From assembly GCA_963575745.1 (NCBI GenBank), contig CAUYUJ010021030.1, positions 88,793-145,985 of the forward strand: a stretch of DNA of 57,193 nucleotides, written 5' to 3'. Under the pieces are notes generated by a model. That model was given only the letters and a program-made list of their open reading frames with translations, was not told the origin of the DNA and made no database searches. The stretch is from Prorocentrum cordatum (taxonomy: Eukaryota; Sar; Dinophyceae; Prorocentrales; Prorocentraceae). Both the position numbers and the translations under genes were made by a program. Of the stretch, positions 9,717 through 22,000 are shown piece after piece; position 1 is the stretch's first letter; every line of letters starts with the position of its first letter.

Positions 9717-11195
9717 CATGATGGACCCACGAACCCGGAAAGGGATATAGACATGTGGAGCATGGACACGTTTTCACGATACCCAACTGGGCAACACCTC
9801 ACGAAACATCCCACGAGACACTTCACGAAACATCCCACGAGACACCTCACGAAACATTCCACGAGACACCTCACGAAACATTCCACGAGACACCCCGCGA
9901 AACATTCCACGATACACCACACGAAACATTCCACGACGACAGGCAACCACTCAACCAAGGCGGTTGTTGGTCGTGCTGGGGAGGTGGTAGTGATGGGGTA
10001 GTGGTCGGTGCTGGGCTGTGGTCTTGATGGGGTGTGGTCGTGCTGGGGGGGGTTGGTCGTGCTGTGAGGGGGCTGTGGTCGATGACTGGGGCGTGGTCGG
10101 ATGGGGAGGGGTTCGTGCGGGGAGTGGTGGGTGTGCTGGGGGTGGTCGTGCTGGGGGCGTGGGTTCGCCTGATGGGGTTGTGGTCGTGCTGTGGTAAGGT
10201 CGTGCGGGGGCGGTCGTGCTGGGGTGTGGTCTTGATGGGGTGGGGTCGTTGCTGGTGGTGTGCCTCGTTGCTGGGGTGTGGTCGTGCTGGGGTGTGGTCG
10301 TGCTGGGGTGTGGTCGTGCAGGGGGGGTGGTCGTGCTGGGGGGTGGTCGTGCTGGGGCGTGATCGTGCTGGGGCATGGTCGTGCTGGGGCGTGGTCGTGC
10401 TGGGGTGTGGTCGTGCTGTGGTGAGGTCGTGCTGGGGTGTGGTCGTGCTGGGGTGTGGTCTTGCTGGGGTGTGGTCGTGCTGGGGTGGTCCGCACCCTGT
10501 GATTTATCGATCGGGTCGTGCTGGGGTGTGGTCGTGCTGGGGTGTGGTCGTGCTGGGGTGTGGTCGTGCTGGGGTGTGGTCGTGCTGGGGTGTGGTCGTG
10601 CTGGGGAGTGGTCGTGCTGGGGTGTGGTCGTGCTGGGGTGTGGTCGTGATGGGGGGTGGTCGTGCTGGGGGGGTGGTCGTGCTGGGGGGTGGTCGTGCTG
10701 GGGGGGTGGTCGTGCTGGGGCGTGGTCGTGCGGGGCGTGGTCGTGGGCTGGGGTGCGTGAGTCGGGTGGGGTGTGGTCGTGCTCTGTTGAGGTCGTGCTG
10801 GGCTGGGGTGTGGTCGTGCTGGGGTGGGTCTTGCTGAGGGAGGGTTCGTGCTGGGGGTCGGGTCGTGCTGGGGTGTGGTCGTGCTGGGGTATGGTCGTGC
10901 TGGGGTGGGTCGTGCTGGGGTGGGGTCGTGCTGGGGTCTGGTCGTGCTGGGGTGTGGTCGTGCTGGGGTATGGTCGTGCTAGGGTGGGGTCGTGCATTTC
11001 GCTCGAGACATCCTGCCAAAATTCCAGGAAATCGTACAAAAACAAAGGAATTAGTCGAGAAATCATCGAAATTCCTTCGCGCGGGGCGCTTTTCCGCGTC
11101 GCGGTCGGCTCTGCAAAACAAGCGTTTCGCTCGAGACATCCTCGGCAAACTCTGCGGAGCAAGCGTTTCGCTCGAGACATCCTCAACACACGAAA
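9717..11195 (+). repeat. Composite repeat copy 5
   Basis: Head joined directly to the preceding tail (CCGGGAAAA then CATGATGG). The first part of its minisatellite (9960-10260) is highly irregular; the central and last parts are regular, with the GTGATTTATCGATCGGG island at about 10500. It ends after the third boundary motif (CCTCAACACACGAAA), where copy 6 begins, so the AT-rich tail is missing. Confidence 0.85.
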
Positions 11196-12859
11196 CATGA
11201 TGGACCCACGAACCCGGAAAGGGATATAGACATGTGGAGCATGGACACGTTTTCATGATACCCAACTGGGCAACACCTCACGAAACATCACACGAGACAC
11301 CTCACGAAACAGCCCACGAGACACCTCACGAAACATTCCACGAGACACCTCACGAAACATTTCACGAGACACCCCGCGAAACATTCCACGAGACACCCCA
11401 CGAAACATACCACGACGACAGGCAACCACTCAACCAAGGCGGTGTGGTCGTGCTGGGGAGTGGTCGTGCTGGGGTGTGGTCGTGCTGGGGGGTGGTCGTG
11501 CTGGGGGGTGGTCGTGCTGGGGGGGTGGTCGTGCTGGGTGGTGGTCGTGCTGGGGCGTGGTCGTGCTGGGGCGTGGTCGTGCTGGGGCGTGGTCGTGCTG
11601 GGGCGTGGTCGTGCTGGGGCGTGGTCGTGCTGGGGTGTGGTCGTGCTGTGGTAAGGTCGTGCTGGGGTGCGGTCGTGCTGGGGTGTGGTCTTGCTTGGGT
11701 GGGGTCGTGCTGGGGTGTGATCGTGCTGGGGTGGGGTCGTGCTGGGGTGTGGTCGTGCTGGGGTGTGGTCGTGCTAGGGTGGGGTCGTGCTGGGGTGGGG
11801 TCGTGCTGGGGAGTGGTCGTGCTGGGGTGTGGTCGTGCTGGGGTGTGGTCATGCTGGGGCGTGGTCGTGCTGGGGTGGGGTCGTGCTGGGGTGGGGTCGT
11901 GCTGGGGTGGGTTCGTGCTGGGGTGCTCCGCACCCGGTGATTTATCGATCGGGTCGTGCTGGGGTGTGGTCGTGCTGGGGTGTGGTCGTGCTGGGGTGTG
12001 GTCGTGCTGGGGTGTGGTCGTGCTGGGGTGTGGTCGTGCTGGGGTGTGGTCGTGCTGGGGTGTGGTCGTGCTGGGGAGTGGTCGTGCTGGGGTGTGGTCG
12101 TGCTGGGGGGTGGTCGTGCTCGGGGGTGGTCGTGCTGGGGGGGTGGTCGTGCTGGGGTGTGGTCGTGCTGGGGCGTGGTCGTGCTGGGGCGTGGTCGTGC
12201 TGGGGCGTGGTCGTGCTGGGGCGTGGTCGTGCTGGGGTGTGGTCGTGCTGTGGTGAGGTCGTGCTGGGGTGTGGTCGTGCTGGGGTGTGGTCTTGCTGGG
12301 GCGTGCTCGTGCTGCGGTCGGGTCGTGCTGGGGTGTGGTCGTGCTGGGGTATGGTCGTGCTGGGGTGGGGTCGTGCTTGGGTGGGGTCGTGCTGGGGTCT
12401 GGTCGTGCTGGGGTGTGGTCGTGCTGGGGTATGGTCGTGCTAGGGTGGGGTCGTGCATTTCGCTCGAGACATCCTGCCAAAATTCCAGGAAATCGTACAA
12501 AAACAAACGAATTAGTCGAGACATCATCGAAATTCCTTCGCGCGGGGCGCTTTTCCGCGTCGCGGTCGGCTCTGCAAAACCAGCGTTTCGCTTGAGACAT
12601 CCTCAGCAAATTCTGAAAACAAGCGTTTCGCTCGAGACATCCTCAACTCTGCAAAACCAGCGTTTCGCTCGAGACATCCTCAAGAAATTCTGAAAAACAA
12701 GCGTTTCGCTCGAGACATCCTCAAATTTTAATTCGCCGGCCTCCTTCGACCTCGTTATTTATCAGGGAAAAAATTCGCCGGCCTCCCTCAAGCAGGCACC
12801 GGGGGATTAGGTTTACCAACTAAAAGAGAACCCTGGGCCCAGGCCCTTTCCGGGAAAAA
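11196..12859 (+). repeat. Composite repeat copy 6
   Basis: Full module order. The minisatellite (11440-12460) is closely similar to that of copy 4 in its order of unit variants, including the island at about 11925-11953, so the two probably share a recent common ancestor. Four boundary motifs follow (12465, 12585, 12620, 12663 and one near 12700), then the tail ending CCCTTTCCGGGAAAA. Confidence 0.85.
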
Positions 12860-13060
12860 GTGGCCCGCACCCTGTGATTTATCGATCGGGATTTCAAAAA
12901 CAAGCGTTTCGCTCGAGACATCCTCAAATTTTAATTCGCCGGCCTCCTTCGACCTCGTTATTTATCAGGGAAAAAATTCGCCGGCCTCCCTCAAGTTGGC
13001 ACCGGGGGACAGGTTTACCTACTAAAAGAGAACCCTGGGCCTGAGCCCTTTCCGGGAAAA
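12860..13060 (+). repeat. Extra composite tail module after copy 6
   Basis: Begins GTGGCCCGCACCCTGTGATT, contains one boundary motif and the paired AATTCGCCGGCCTCC repeats, and ends with the CCCTTTCCGGG tail. It adjoins the first 20-bp satellite block. Confidence 0.85.
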
Positions 13061-13064
13061 ATTG

Positions 13065-13310
13065 AAGGCGCGCTCCTGTGCTCTGCTATACTCCTGGCGT
13101 TGCCGTGCTGATTGGCCGTGTTGGTCTGCTGTGCTCCTGTGGTACGCGGCGCCCCTGCGACCTGCACTGATCTTGAATGCTTTGCCGTGCTCCTGTGTGT
13201 TCTGCCGTGCTCCTGTGTGTCCTGTATGTTCTGCCGTGCTCCTGTGTGTTCTGCCGTGCTCCTGAGTATTCTGCCGTGTTCCTTGTGTGTTCTGCCTGAG
13301 CACGGCAGAG
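13065..13310. repeat. Divergent 20-bp satellite, plus orientation, with orientation switch
   Basis: Degenerate CTGCCGTGCTCCTGTGTGTT units. The orientation flips at about 13300, where CTGCCTGAGCACGGCAG appears. At 13337-13378 a 9-bp inverted repeat (CAATTGTCC / GGACAATTG) marks the start of the long array in the opposite orientation. Confidence 0.75.
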
Positions 13311-13389
13311 TAAGCGTTTGACCATTCTGACCCTTCTTCAATTGCAATTGTCCGGAAGAACCGTTTTGGACAATTGAAGTTTTGTGACG

Positions 13390-15985
13390 GTAGACGCCAC
13401 ATGAGCACGGCAGACCCCACAGGAGCACGGCAGACCACACAGGAGCACGGCAGACCCCACAGGAGCACGACAGACCCAAAGGGAACACGGCAGACCGCAC
13501 AGGAGCACGGCAGACCCCACACGAATACGGCAGACCCCAAAGGAGCACGGCAGACCACACAGGAGCACGGAAGACCACACAAGAGCACGGCAGACCCAAC
13601 AGGAACACGGCAGACCCAAAACGAGCACGGCAGAGCCGACAGGAGCACGGCAAACCCCGCAAGAGCACGGCAGACCGCACAGGAGCACGGCAGACCACAC
13701 AGGATCACGGCAAACCCCACAGGAGCACGGCAGTCCACACAGGAGCACGGCAGACCCCAAAGGAGCACGGCAGACCACAGGAGCACGGCAGACCACACAG
13801 GAGCACGGCAGACCCCACACGAGCACGGCAGACCAAAGAGACGACACAAGGAGCACAGCAGATCCCGCAGGAGCAGGGCAGACACCACACGAGCACGGCA
13901 GATCCCAAATGAGCACGGCAGACACAGAAGCACTGCAGACCACACAAGAGCACCGCAGACCTCACAGGAGCACGGCAGACCCCACAGGAGCACGGCAGAC
14001 CCCACAGGAGCACGGCAAACCACAAAGGAGCACGGCAGACCACAGGAGCACGGCAAACCACACAGGAGCACGGCAGACCACACAGGAGCACGGCAATCCC
14101 CACAGGAGCACGGCAGACCGCGCGCAGGTACAACATAAACGCGCCTTTTGTTGTACCCCGAACGCCGCTGGCGTTTCCCCCACAGGAGCACGGCAGACCC
14201 CACAAGCTCGCGGGAAACCCCAAATGAGCACGGCAGACCACAGGAGCACGGCAGACCACACAGGAGCACGGCAGACGCCACAGGAGCACGGCAGACCGCG
14301 CAGGAGCACGGCAGACCACACATGAGCACGGCAGACCCCACAGGAGCACGGCAGACCCCATAGGAACACGGCAGACCATAGAAGAGCACGGCAGACCAAC
14401 AGGAGCACGGCAGACCACACAAGAGCACGGCAGGCCACACAGGAGCACGGCAGACCACACAGGAGCGCGGCAGACCACACAGGAGCACGGCAGACCACAC
14501 AGGAGCACGGCAGACACCACAGGAGCATTGCAGAGCACACAGGAGCACGGCAGACCTCACGGGAGCCCGGCAGACCCCAAGGAGCACGGCAGACCACACA
14601 GGAGCACGGCAAGCCACACAGGAGCACGGCAGACCCCACAGGAGCACGGCAGACCTAGGAGCACGCAATCCTACAGAAGGCACGGCAGACCAACAGGAGC
14701 ACGGCAGACCACACAAGAGCACGGCAGGCCACACAGGAGCACGGCAGACCACACAGGAGCACGGCAGACCACAAAGGAGCACGGCAGACCACACAAGCAC
14801 GGCAGACCCCACAAGAGCACGGCAGACCCCACAGGAGCACGGCAGACCCCACAGGAGCACGGCAGAGCAGACCCTAAAGGAGCACGGCAGACCACACAGG
14901 AGCAAGGCAAACCACAGGAGCACGGCAGACCGCGCAGGAGCACGGCAGACCCCACAGTAGCAAGGCAGACCCCAAAGGAGCACGGCAGACCACCGGAGCA
15001 CGGCAGACCACACAGGAGTACGGCAGACCCCACATGAGCACGGCAAATCCCAAATGAGCACGGCAGACCACAAGAGCACGGCAGACCACACAGGAGCACG
15101 GCAGACTCCACAGGAGCACGGCAGACCACAAAGGAGCACGGCAGACCACACAGGAGCCCGGCAGACGCCACAGGAGCACGGCAGACGCCACAGGAGCACG
15201 GCGGAACCCAAGGAGCACGGCAGACCGCGCGCGGGTACAACATAAACGCGCCTTTTTGTTGTACCCCGAACGCCGCTGGCGTTTCCCCAACAGGAGCACG
15301 GCAGATCTCACAGGCGCGCGGCAGACCCCAAATGAGCACGGCCGACCACAGGAGCACGGCAGACCCCAATGAGTACGGCAGACCCCAAAAGAGCACCGTA
15401 GACGCCTCAGGAGCACGGCTGACCACACAGGAGCACGGCAGACCACACAGGAGCGCGGCAAACCACAAAGGAGCAAGGCAGACCCCAAATGAGCACGGCA
15501 GTCCACACGTTCGCACGGCAGACCGCACAGGAGCACGGCAGACCCACACCGCAGACCAAGCACGGCAGACACAGGGAGCACGGCAGACCACACTGAGCAC
15601 GGCAGACCACACAGGACACGGCAGGACCCCACGGGAGCACGGCAGACCACGGAGCACGGCAAACCACACAAGAGCACGGCAGACCATACAGGAGCACGCT
15701 AGACCACACAGGAGCACGGCAGACCACACGTTCGCACGGCAAACTCCACAGGAGCACGGCAGACCCCATAGGAGCACGGCAGACCACAGGAGCACGGAAG
15801 ACCGCACAGGAGCACGGCAGACCACACAGGAGCACGGCAAACCAAGAAGGAGCACGGCAGACCACAGGAGCACCGCAGACGCCACAGAAGCACGGCAGAC
15901 CACACAGGAGCACGGTAGACCCCACAAGAGCACAGCAGAACACACAGGAGCACGGCAGACCACAGGAGCACGGCAGACCCACTTT
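13390..15985 (-). repeat. 20-bp satellite array, minus orientation
   Basis: About 130 tandem units of AGCACGGCAGACCACACAGG with point variants in the last eight bases. Two structured islands interrupt it at 14126-14190 and 15225-15290. The stretch 14360-15985 matches the reverse complement of 18250-19054 plus 22127-22480 unit by unit (for example the variant CCGGAGCACGG next to GAGTACGG at about 15000), so it is an inverted paralogue without the LINE. The long Ser/Cys-rich and Arg/Thr-rich open frames here are not genes. Confidence 0.9.
15225..15290. repeat. Structured island in the 20-bp satellite
   Basis: A ~65-bp non-satellite insert carrying two possible stem-loops: GGTACAACA pairs with TGTTGTACC, and AACGCC pairs with GGCGTT across a 3-nt loop. 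Close copies sit at 14126-14190 (same orientation) and at 18770-18838 and 51162-51232 (opposite). Confidence 0.8.
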
Positions 15986-16794
15986 GGGAGGATGCCTCGA
16001 GCCAAACGCTTACTTTTGATAAACGCGATGTCGCTAAGATCTATTTTGTGTGAGGATGTCCCAGGCGAAATTGCAATTTCGAGGAACCTGTGTGTTCTGC
16101 TGCATTCGCATTTTGGGAGGATGTCTCAGGCAAAACGCTTGTTTTTGCAAACTTCGGTGCTGCTACATTTTTAGTTTTGTGAAGATGTCTCAAGCGAAAT
16201 CGCCATTTTGGGGTCGACTCCAGGGCGCTCTCGGGGTCATGTTGGAGCTCGGTTTCAGCTCTTTGGGGCCATCTTGATGCCCTCAAAAGTTATTGCAGCG
16301 CGATGTTGGGCGCATCTATTTTTCGAGGATGTCCCTAACGAAATCGCCATTTTATGAAGACTGGTTTGGACCATGTGGATACAATCCCAGGAGCGATTCC
16401 AAGACGATAGCATAACAGCATGTTTCAAAGCAGGGTTGTCGTATTTTTCAATTTCTTGAGGATGCCCCTAGCGAAATTGAAATTTTCTGCAGTCTTCAGG
16501 GCGCTCTTGGAGCCTTATTGGGCTCCCTTTTGGGCTCTCATTTCTTCCTCTAGAAGCACCTCAAGAAAGATGTCAAGACGATGTTGAGACCATCTCATTT
16601 TTTTGAGGATGTCCCCAGCGAAATGCTCATTTTCTGCCGTGCTCCTTTTTTTCCGCCTGCCGTGCTCCTGCTCATTTTCTGAGGACGTCCCTAGCGAAAA
16701 CGTCATTTTTAACATAAGAGGTTGTAAAACACCTCTGTCGGCATCTCATTTTTTCGAGGATGTCTCAAGCGAAACGCTCATTTTTCATGCACAA
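15986..16794 (-). repeat. Cluster of boundary-motif copies in unique spacers
   Basis: At least eight divergent copies of a motif with consensus GAGGATGTCTCAAGCGAAA followed by a short variable stretch and CATTTT. They lie near 15990, 16052, 16118, 16182, 16325, 16457, 16610, 16682 and 16755. The spacers between them are mostly unrelated. Relative to the composite repeats the motif is in reverse orientation. No gene is supported. Confidence 0.75.
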
Positions 16795-18112
16795 CATGAT
16801 GGACCCACGAACCCGGAAAGGGATATAGACATGTGGAGCATGGGCACGTTTTCACGATACCCAACGGGGCAACACCTCACGAAACATCCCACGAGACACC
16901 TCACGAAACATCCCACGAGACACCTCACGAAACATTCCGCGAGACACCTCACGAAACATTCCACGAGACACCCCGCGAAACATTCCACGAGACACCCCAC
17001 GAAACATTCCACGACGACAGGCAACACTCAACCAAGGCGGTGTGGTCGTGCTGGGGAGTGGTCGTGCTGGGGTGTGGTCGTGCTGGGGGGTGGTCGTGCT
17101 GGGGGGTGGTCGTGCTGGGGGGGTGGTCGTGCTGGGGGGTGGTTGTGCTGGGGCGTGGTCGTGCTGGGGCGTGGTCGTGCTGGGGCGTGGTCGTGCTGGG
17201 GTGTGGTCGTGCTGTGGTGAGGTCGTGCTGGGGTGTGGTCGTGCTGGGGTGTGGTCTTGCTAGGGTGTGGTCGTGCTGGGGTGGGTCGTGCTGGGTGGGT
17301 GCTGGGGCGTGGTCGTGCTGGGGTGTGGTCGTGCTGGGGTGTGGTCGTGCTGGGGTCGTGCTGGGGTGTGGTCGTGCTGGGGTGTGGTCGTGCTGGGGTG
17401 TGTTCGTGCTGGGGCGTGTCGTGCTGGGGGGTGGTCGTGCTGGGGGTGTGTCGTGCTGGGGGTGGTCGTGATGGTGGTGCTGGGGTGTCGTGCTGGGCGT
17501 GCTGGGGTGTCGTGCTGGGGTGTGGTCTGCTGCTGGGGTAGGGTCGTGCTGGGGTCGGGTCGTGCTGGGGTGTGGTCGTGCTGGGGTATGGTCGTGCTGG
17601 GGTGGGGTCGTGCTGGGGTGGGGTCGTGCTGGGGTCTGGTCGTGCTGGGTGTGGTCGTGCTGGGGTTGTCGTGCTGGGGTATGGTCGTGCTAGGGTGGGG
17701 TCGTGCATTTCGCTCGAGACATCCTGCCAAAATTCCAGGAAATCGTACAAAAACAAACGAATTAGTCGAGACATCATCGAAATTCCTTCGCGCGGGGCGC
17801 TTTTCCGCGTCGCGGTCGGCTCTGCAAAACAAGCGTTTCGCTCGAGACATCCTCGGCAAACTCTGCGGAGCAAGCGTTTCGCTCGAGACATCCTCAACAC
17901 ACGAAAAAGTGGCCCGCACCCTGTGATTTATCGATCGGGATTTCAAAAACAAGCGTTTCGCTCGAGACATCCTCAAATTTTAATTCGCCGGCCTCCTTCG
18001 ACCTCGTTATTTATCAGGGAAAAAATTCGCCGGCCTCCCTCAAGTTGGCACCGGGGGACAGGTTTACCTACTAAAAGAGAACCCTGGGCCCCCGCCCTTT
18101 CCGGGAACAAAA
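16795..18112 (+). repeat. Composite repeat copy 7
   Basis: Complete module order with head, 24-bp units, minisatellite (17040-17705, irregular at 17285-17540), boundary motifs at about 17708, 17830, 17872 and 17950, and a tail ending CCCTTTCCGGGAACAA. The conserved island is missing from its minisatellite. Confidence 0.85.
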
Positions 18113-18250
18113 ATCCTTGACATTTTTCAACACCCCGACTTTCTGAGGATGTCTCAGGCGAACCTGACCGGACAAGAACGGGAAGCGTTCTTTTGTCCCC
18201 TGGGCTTATGAGATATTCCACGTTTTTAGTACGGCATACCACAGCAGTGC
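18113..18250. repeat. Leader of the plus-oriented 20-bp array
   Basis: Contains one boundary motif (GAGGATGTCTCAGGCGAA at about 18154) and then CCTGACCGGACAAGAACGGG through CACAGCAGTGCCACGTA. The same leader, nearly identical, precedes the array at 50503-50600. Confidence 0.8.
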
Positions 18251-19054
18251 CACGTAACACTGCCGTGCTTCTTTGGGGTCTGCCGTGCTCCTGTGGAGTT
18301 TGCCGTGCGAACGTGTGGTCTGCCGTGTTCCTGTGTGGTCTGGCGTGCTCCTGTATGGTCTGCCGTGCTCTTGTGTGGTTTGCCGTGCTCCTGTGTGGTC
18401 TGCCGTGCTCCCGTGGGGTCTGCCGTGTCCTGTGTGGTCTGCCGTGCTCCTGTGTGGTCTGCCGTGCTCCTGTGTGGTCTGCCGTGCTCCTTCTTGGTCT
18501 GCCGTGCTCATGTGGGGTCTGCCGTGCTCCTGTGCGGTCTGCCGTGCGAACGTGTGGACTGCCGTGCTCATTTGGGGTCTGCCTTGCTCCTTTGTGGTTT
18601 GCCGCGCTCCTGTGTGGTCTGCCGTGCTCCTGTGTGGTCAGCCGTGCTCCTGAGGCGTCTACGGTGCTCTTTTGGGGTCTGCCGTACTCATTTGGGGTCT
18701 GCCGTGCTCCTGTGGTCGGCCGTGCTCATTTGGGGTCTGCCGCGCGCCTGTGAGATCTGCCGTGCTCCTGTTGGGGAAACGCCAGCGGCGTTCGGGGTAC
18801 AACAAAAAGGCGCGTTTATGTTGTACCCGCGCGCGGTCTGCCGTGCTCCTGTGGGTTCCGCCGTGCTCCTGTGGCGTCTGCCGTGCTCCTGTGGCGTCTG
18901 CCGGGCTCCTGTGTGGTCTGCCGTGCTCCTTTGTGGTCTGCCGTGCTCCTGTGGAGTCTGCCGTGCTCCTGTGTGGTCTGCCGTGCTCTTGTGGTCTGCC
19001 GTGCTCATTTGGGATTTGCCGTGCTCATGTGGGGTCTGCCGTACTCCTGTGTGA
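18250..19054 (+). repeat. 20-bp satellite array, plus orientation, left half
   Basis: Units of CTGCCGTGCTCCTGTGTGGT. The structured island is at 18770-18838. The array breaks at TACTCCTGTGTG (about 19041-19053), where the LINE 3' tail begins, and resumes at about 22127. Confidence 0.9.
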
Positions 19055-22000
19055 GCTGTGAGCTGTGAGCTGCGGGGCCTGTGAAGGCTGAAAGAAGCCC
19101 GAGGCCCACGGAGCCCGTTGGCCCCAGGGCCTCAAGGGCCAACCCTAGGGGCCCCAAGGGAGCCGCCAGGGGGAAGGGCGCGAAGCGCCAATGCGCGAAG
19201 CGCACGATTTCAAAGAAATCAGAAGGCAGCGGGGCGGAGGCGCACATCACGCCTGACAGAGCCGCCTCGCTGCATCAACAATGCGGGGCAGAAGACGCTG
19301 CCACACGCACACGCCAAAAGAGGTGACGAGGGGCGGATACAACAGAAGGAGGAAAGTGATGCTGCATCACTCCCCTTCGTCACCTTCAGCGCGACGGCGT
19401 CTCTTGCGCCTGTCTTCGCGCGCCGTCTCTGCTGCGGCTGACCACTCGAGGAGGCTCGCTTCGTCGAGCCCGTAGGCGCTCAGCCAAGCCTCCCTCGAGG
19501 CCCCCGAGGAGTCAGGCGCCAAAGGCTCAGCCTCCGCCTCACCCGCTGCCGCCGCGCCGCTGGGGGGCCCTCGGCCGGCGTCGGCGGCCACGCCGCAAGG
19601 TGCATCATCGGGGCGGACGCCCAGCCACTCCAGGAAGCGCACTCTGGCGGCCATCGGCACCACGTCCTCCTTGCGCAAGCTGGGCACGGACGCTCCGACC
19701 CTCTTGCTGCCGCTGTGGGGCGTGCCAGCAGGGTGCCGCCCCTGCAGCCAGCGCGCCCTCTGGCCCCTCCTGCCCTTGGGAAGCCCAGCCGACCCTGGGC
19801 ACTGCTCCTTGAGCTTGGGCGCCGCACCTGAGCGCCCGCCCAGCCGCGCGTACGCCCCGCAGTGGGTGCACGCCATCAGCTCCTGCTCGGCGGCTCCCTC
19901 CCCGCACTTGGCGTAGGCCAGGACGTGGCCGGCGACGACGAAGGCCGCCGCCCCGAGGGAGACGCCACCAGCGCGCGCCGCCGATGCCCACCCGTCGCCC
20001 GAACCCGAGTCGGGCGGGCGGCTGCTGGCGGGCTCCACCACCGGCTCTGCGAAGGATACGGCCGCCCGCTCGCTGCCCTCAGGGAGGCCCTCGCAGTCCT
20101 TGACCTCGATCCCCTGCCAGATGAGGGAGGCCTGCGCCACCCAGCAAGAGAGCTCCCTCACCACCTCCATCGTGCCAAAGAACTCGCGCCTGGCCACTGG
20201 GCTGGCACGGTGGAGCTCAGCCCCCGCCTTGGCCCAGCGGTCTGCATGTCCGTTGCCACGGAGGTCCGCCTCCGTGATCTTGCCATCCATCACGTCTCTG
20301 GCGGTGCAGTGGGCTGCGACCTTGGTGACCTTGAGCGTGTCCACGTCTAGCGACGCGTAGATCCCCTCCCAGAGGTGGGCGTTGGGCTTGCTGGCTGCCG
20401 TCGCGTACTTCTTACCCAACGTGAGGCAGCTGACCGTGGACGCACAATCGATGAGGATCTCGTCAACGCTCGGGCCCAGAAAGCGAGACAGCATCCAGAC
20501 CGCGAAATCCTCGCCGTCCTTCGCCGTCTGGAACGGGCAGAGGTCCTGGCGCACGCTGCCGTACACCGCGCACTCCATGTTGCCGTCTGAGTCGCACTGC
20601 ACGATGCTCCATCCCGCACGCCGCAGGCTCTCGTGCTCAGGGTCGAGCGCCGACCCATCCAGGTAGAGCCGCCCCCCGAGAAGACCGTCGGCGGGGCGAT
20701 TGCACCACATGACTGACATGGCGTCTGACCTCGGGGCGGCCCTCGGTGGCTGAGGGAGCCAGCAGCGCGCGAAACATTCACCCGCCTCCTCTCCACGACC
20801 GCGTGCACGATGCGCACAGCGCCGAAGGCGGTCAGAGGTAGAGTCACGCCTGGCCCCCGCAAGGACAGGACACTCGAATAGCCTGTGCCAGAGGCTGCCG
20901 CGGGGGGCCTGACAGGCACAGCAGCGAGCGTGCTCCCTCTCTCCCGCCGAGTGCAGACGGGTCTGGGGCCAGTGGGCGTTGGAAAGGAAGCTCACCACCG
21001 CCGCTTTCTCCCTGTGGCTGAGCTTGCTGCCAGGCCCGAGGACCTCCGCGAAGGCCTCCCAGAACAGGGGCGACTGGGGGAGCGCCCCGTGGCTGAGGCG
21101 GGCCAGCTCCGACTTGTCCGACGCGCGCCGTGCCCCTGCCGCAGCCAGCAGGCCCAGCTCGCGCGGCCCCAACATGCGCAGGTCCAGGAGATGGCCGTCG
21201 TCGGTCGCGAGGCGGGCCCCTTGAACAAGCCTCCAGCCCACCCTGGAGAGCGAGAGGGCCAGGGCATCCACCGGCGTGCGGCAGTGCACCCAAGGGGCTG
21301 CTGCTCCCGCGTGCCTCTGCACTGCCTCCTGCACGGCCGACTCGAACATGCGCAGCGGGACCTCCCCCGACTGGAGGAGACTGGCCGCCATCTGCACCGC
21401 GGCACGAAGCAGCGCGGGGCTCGGGTCGAGATCAGTGGACCTCATGACCTCCACCACTCTGAGCCTCAACCCGAGCGAGGCGCCCTTGGGGAGCTTCCCA
21501 GCTGAGCGTACCGCCGCCAAGCGCCACGAATGCAGCTCCTTATCAGGTACACCAGTCACAGTGCGCCCCCACAGCATCGCCGCGGTGGGCCCAGCACGAT
21601 GGACCATCTCGGTAGTCGCGCCAGCTGAGCGAAGCACCCCTAGCCTGCGTCCTCGGCGAAGGCCGCTGACCGCACGCACAGCTCCTTCATGAACTCCACG
21701 ACGAGTGATGTTGGCGTCGGTGCCGAGGTTCCTCGCCTGAAGTCCCCTCTTGAAGGTAAAGCCATGCTCCGCCCAAGCCTCGGAGAGCTCCTTGGCGAGC
21801 TGCGGCGACGAGGTCAGGAAGACCGACTTACTCTCGTTGAGTGGAAGGTGCTGCTCACGCAGCTGTCGGACCACTTCACAACTGGCGGCCACCATCTGCA
21901 GCTTCACAAGCCGAGCCGTGCCGACCGCCTGGAGCGAAATGTCGTCGACAACATTCCTCGGCGTGACCAACGGGCTCGTCGCCCCCGCTGCCAGGAGGGC

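Noticed and set aside
3190-12443. Many open frames of 150-540 residues over the minisatellites, on both strands
   Set aside because: The repeat units contain no stop codon in any frame, so long frames are expected. Composition is extreme and frames on both strands are equally open.
13022-15211. 729-residue Cys/Ser/Val-rich frame on the minus strand
   Set aside because: It is a reading of the 20-bp satellite. The same pattern appears in several frames and in each paralogous array.
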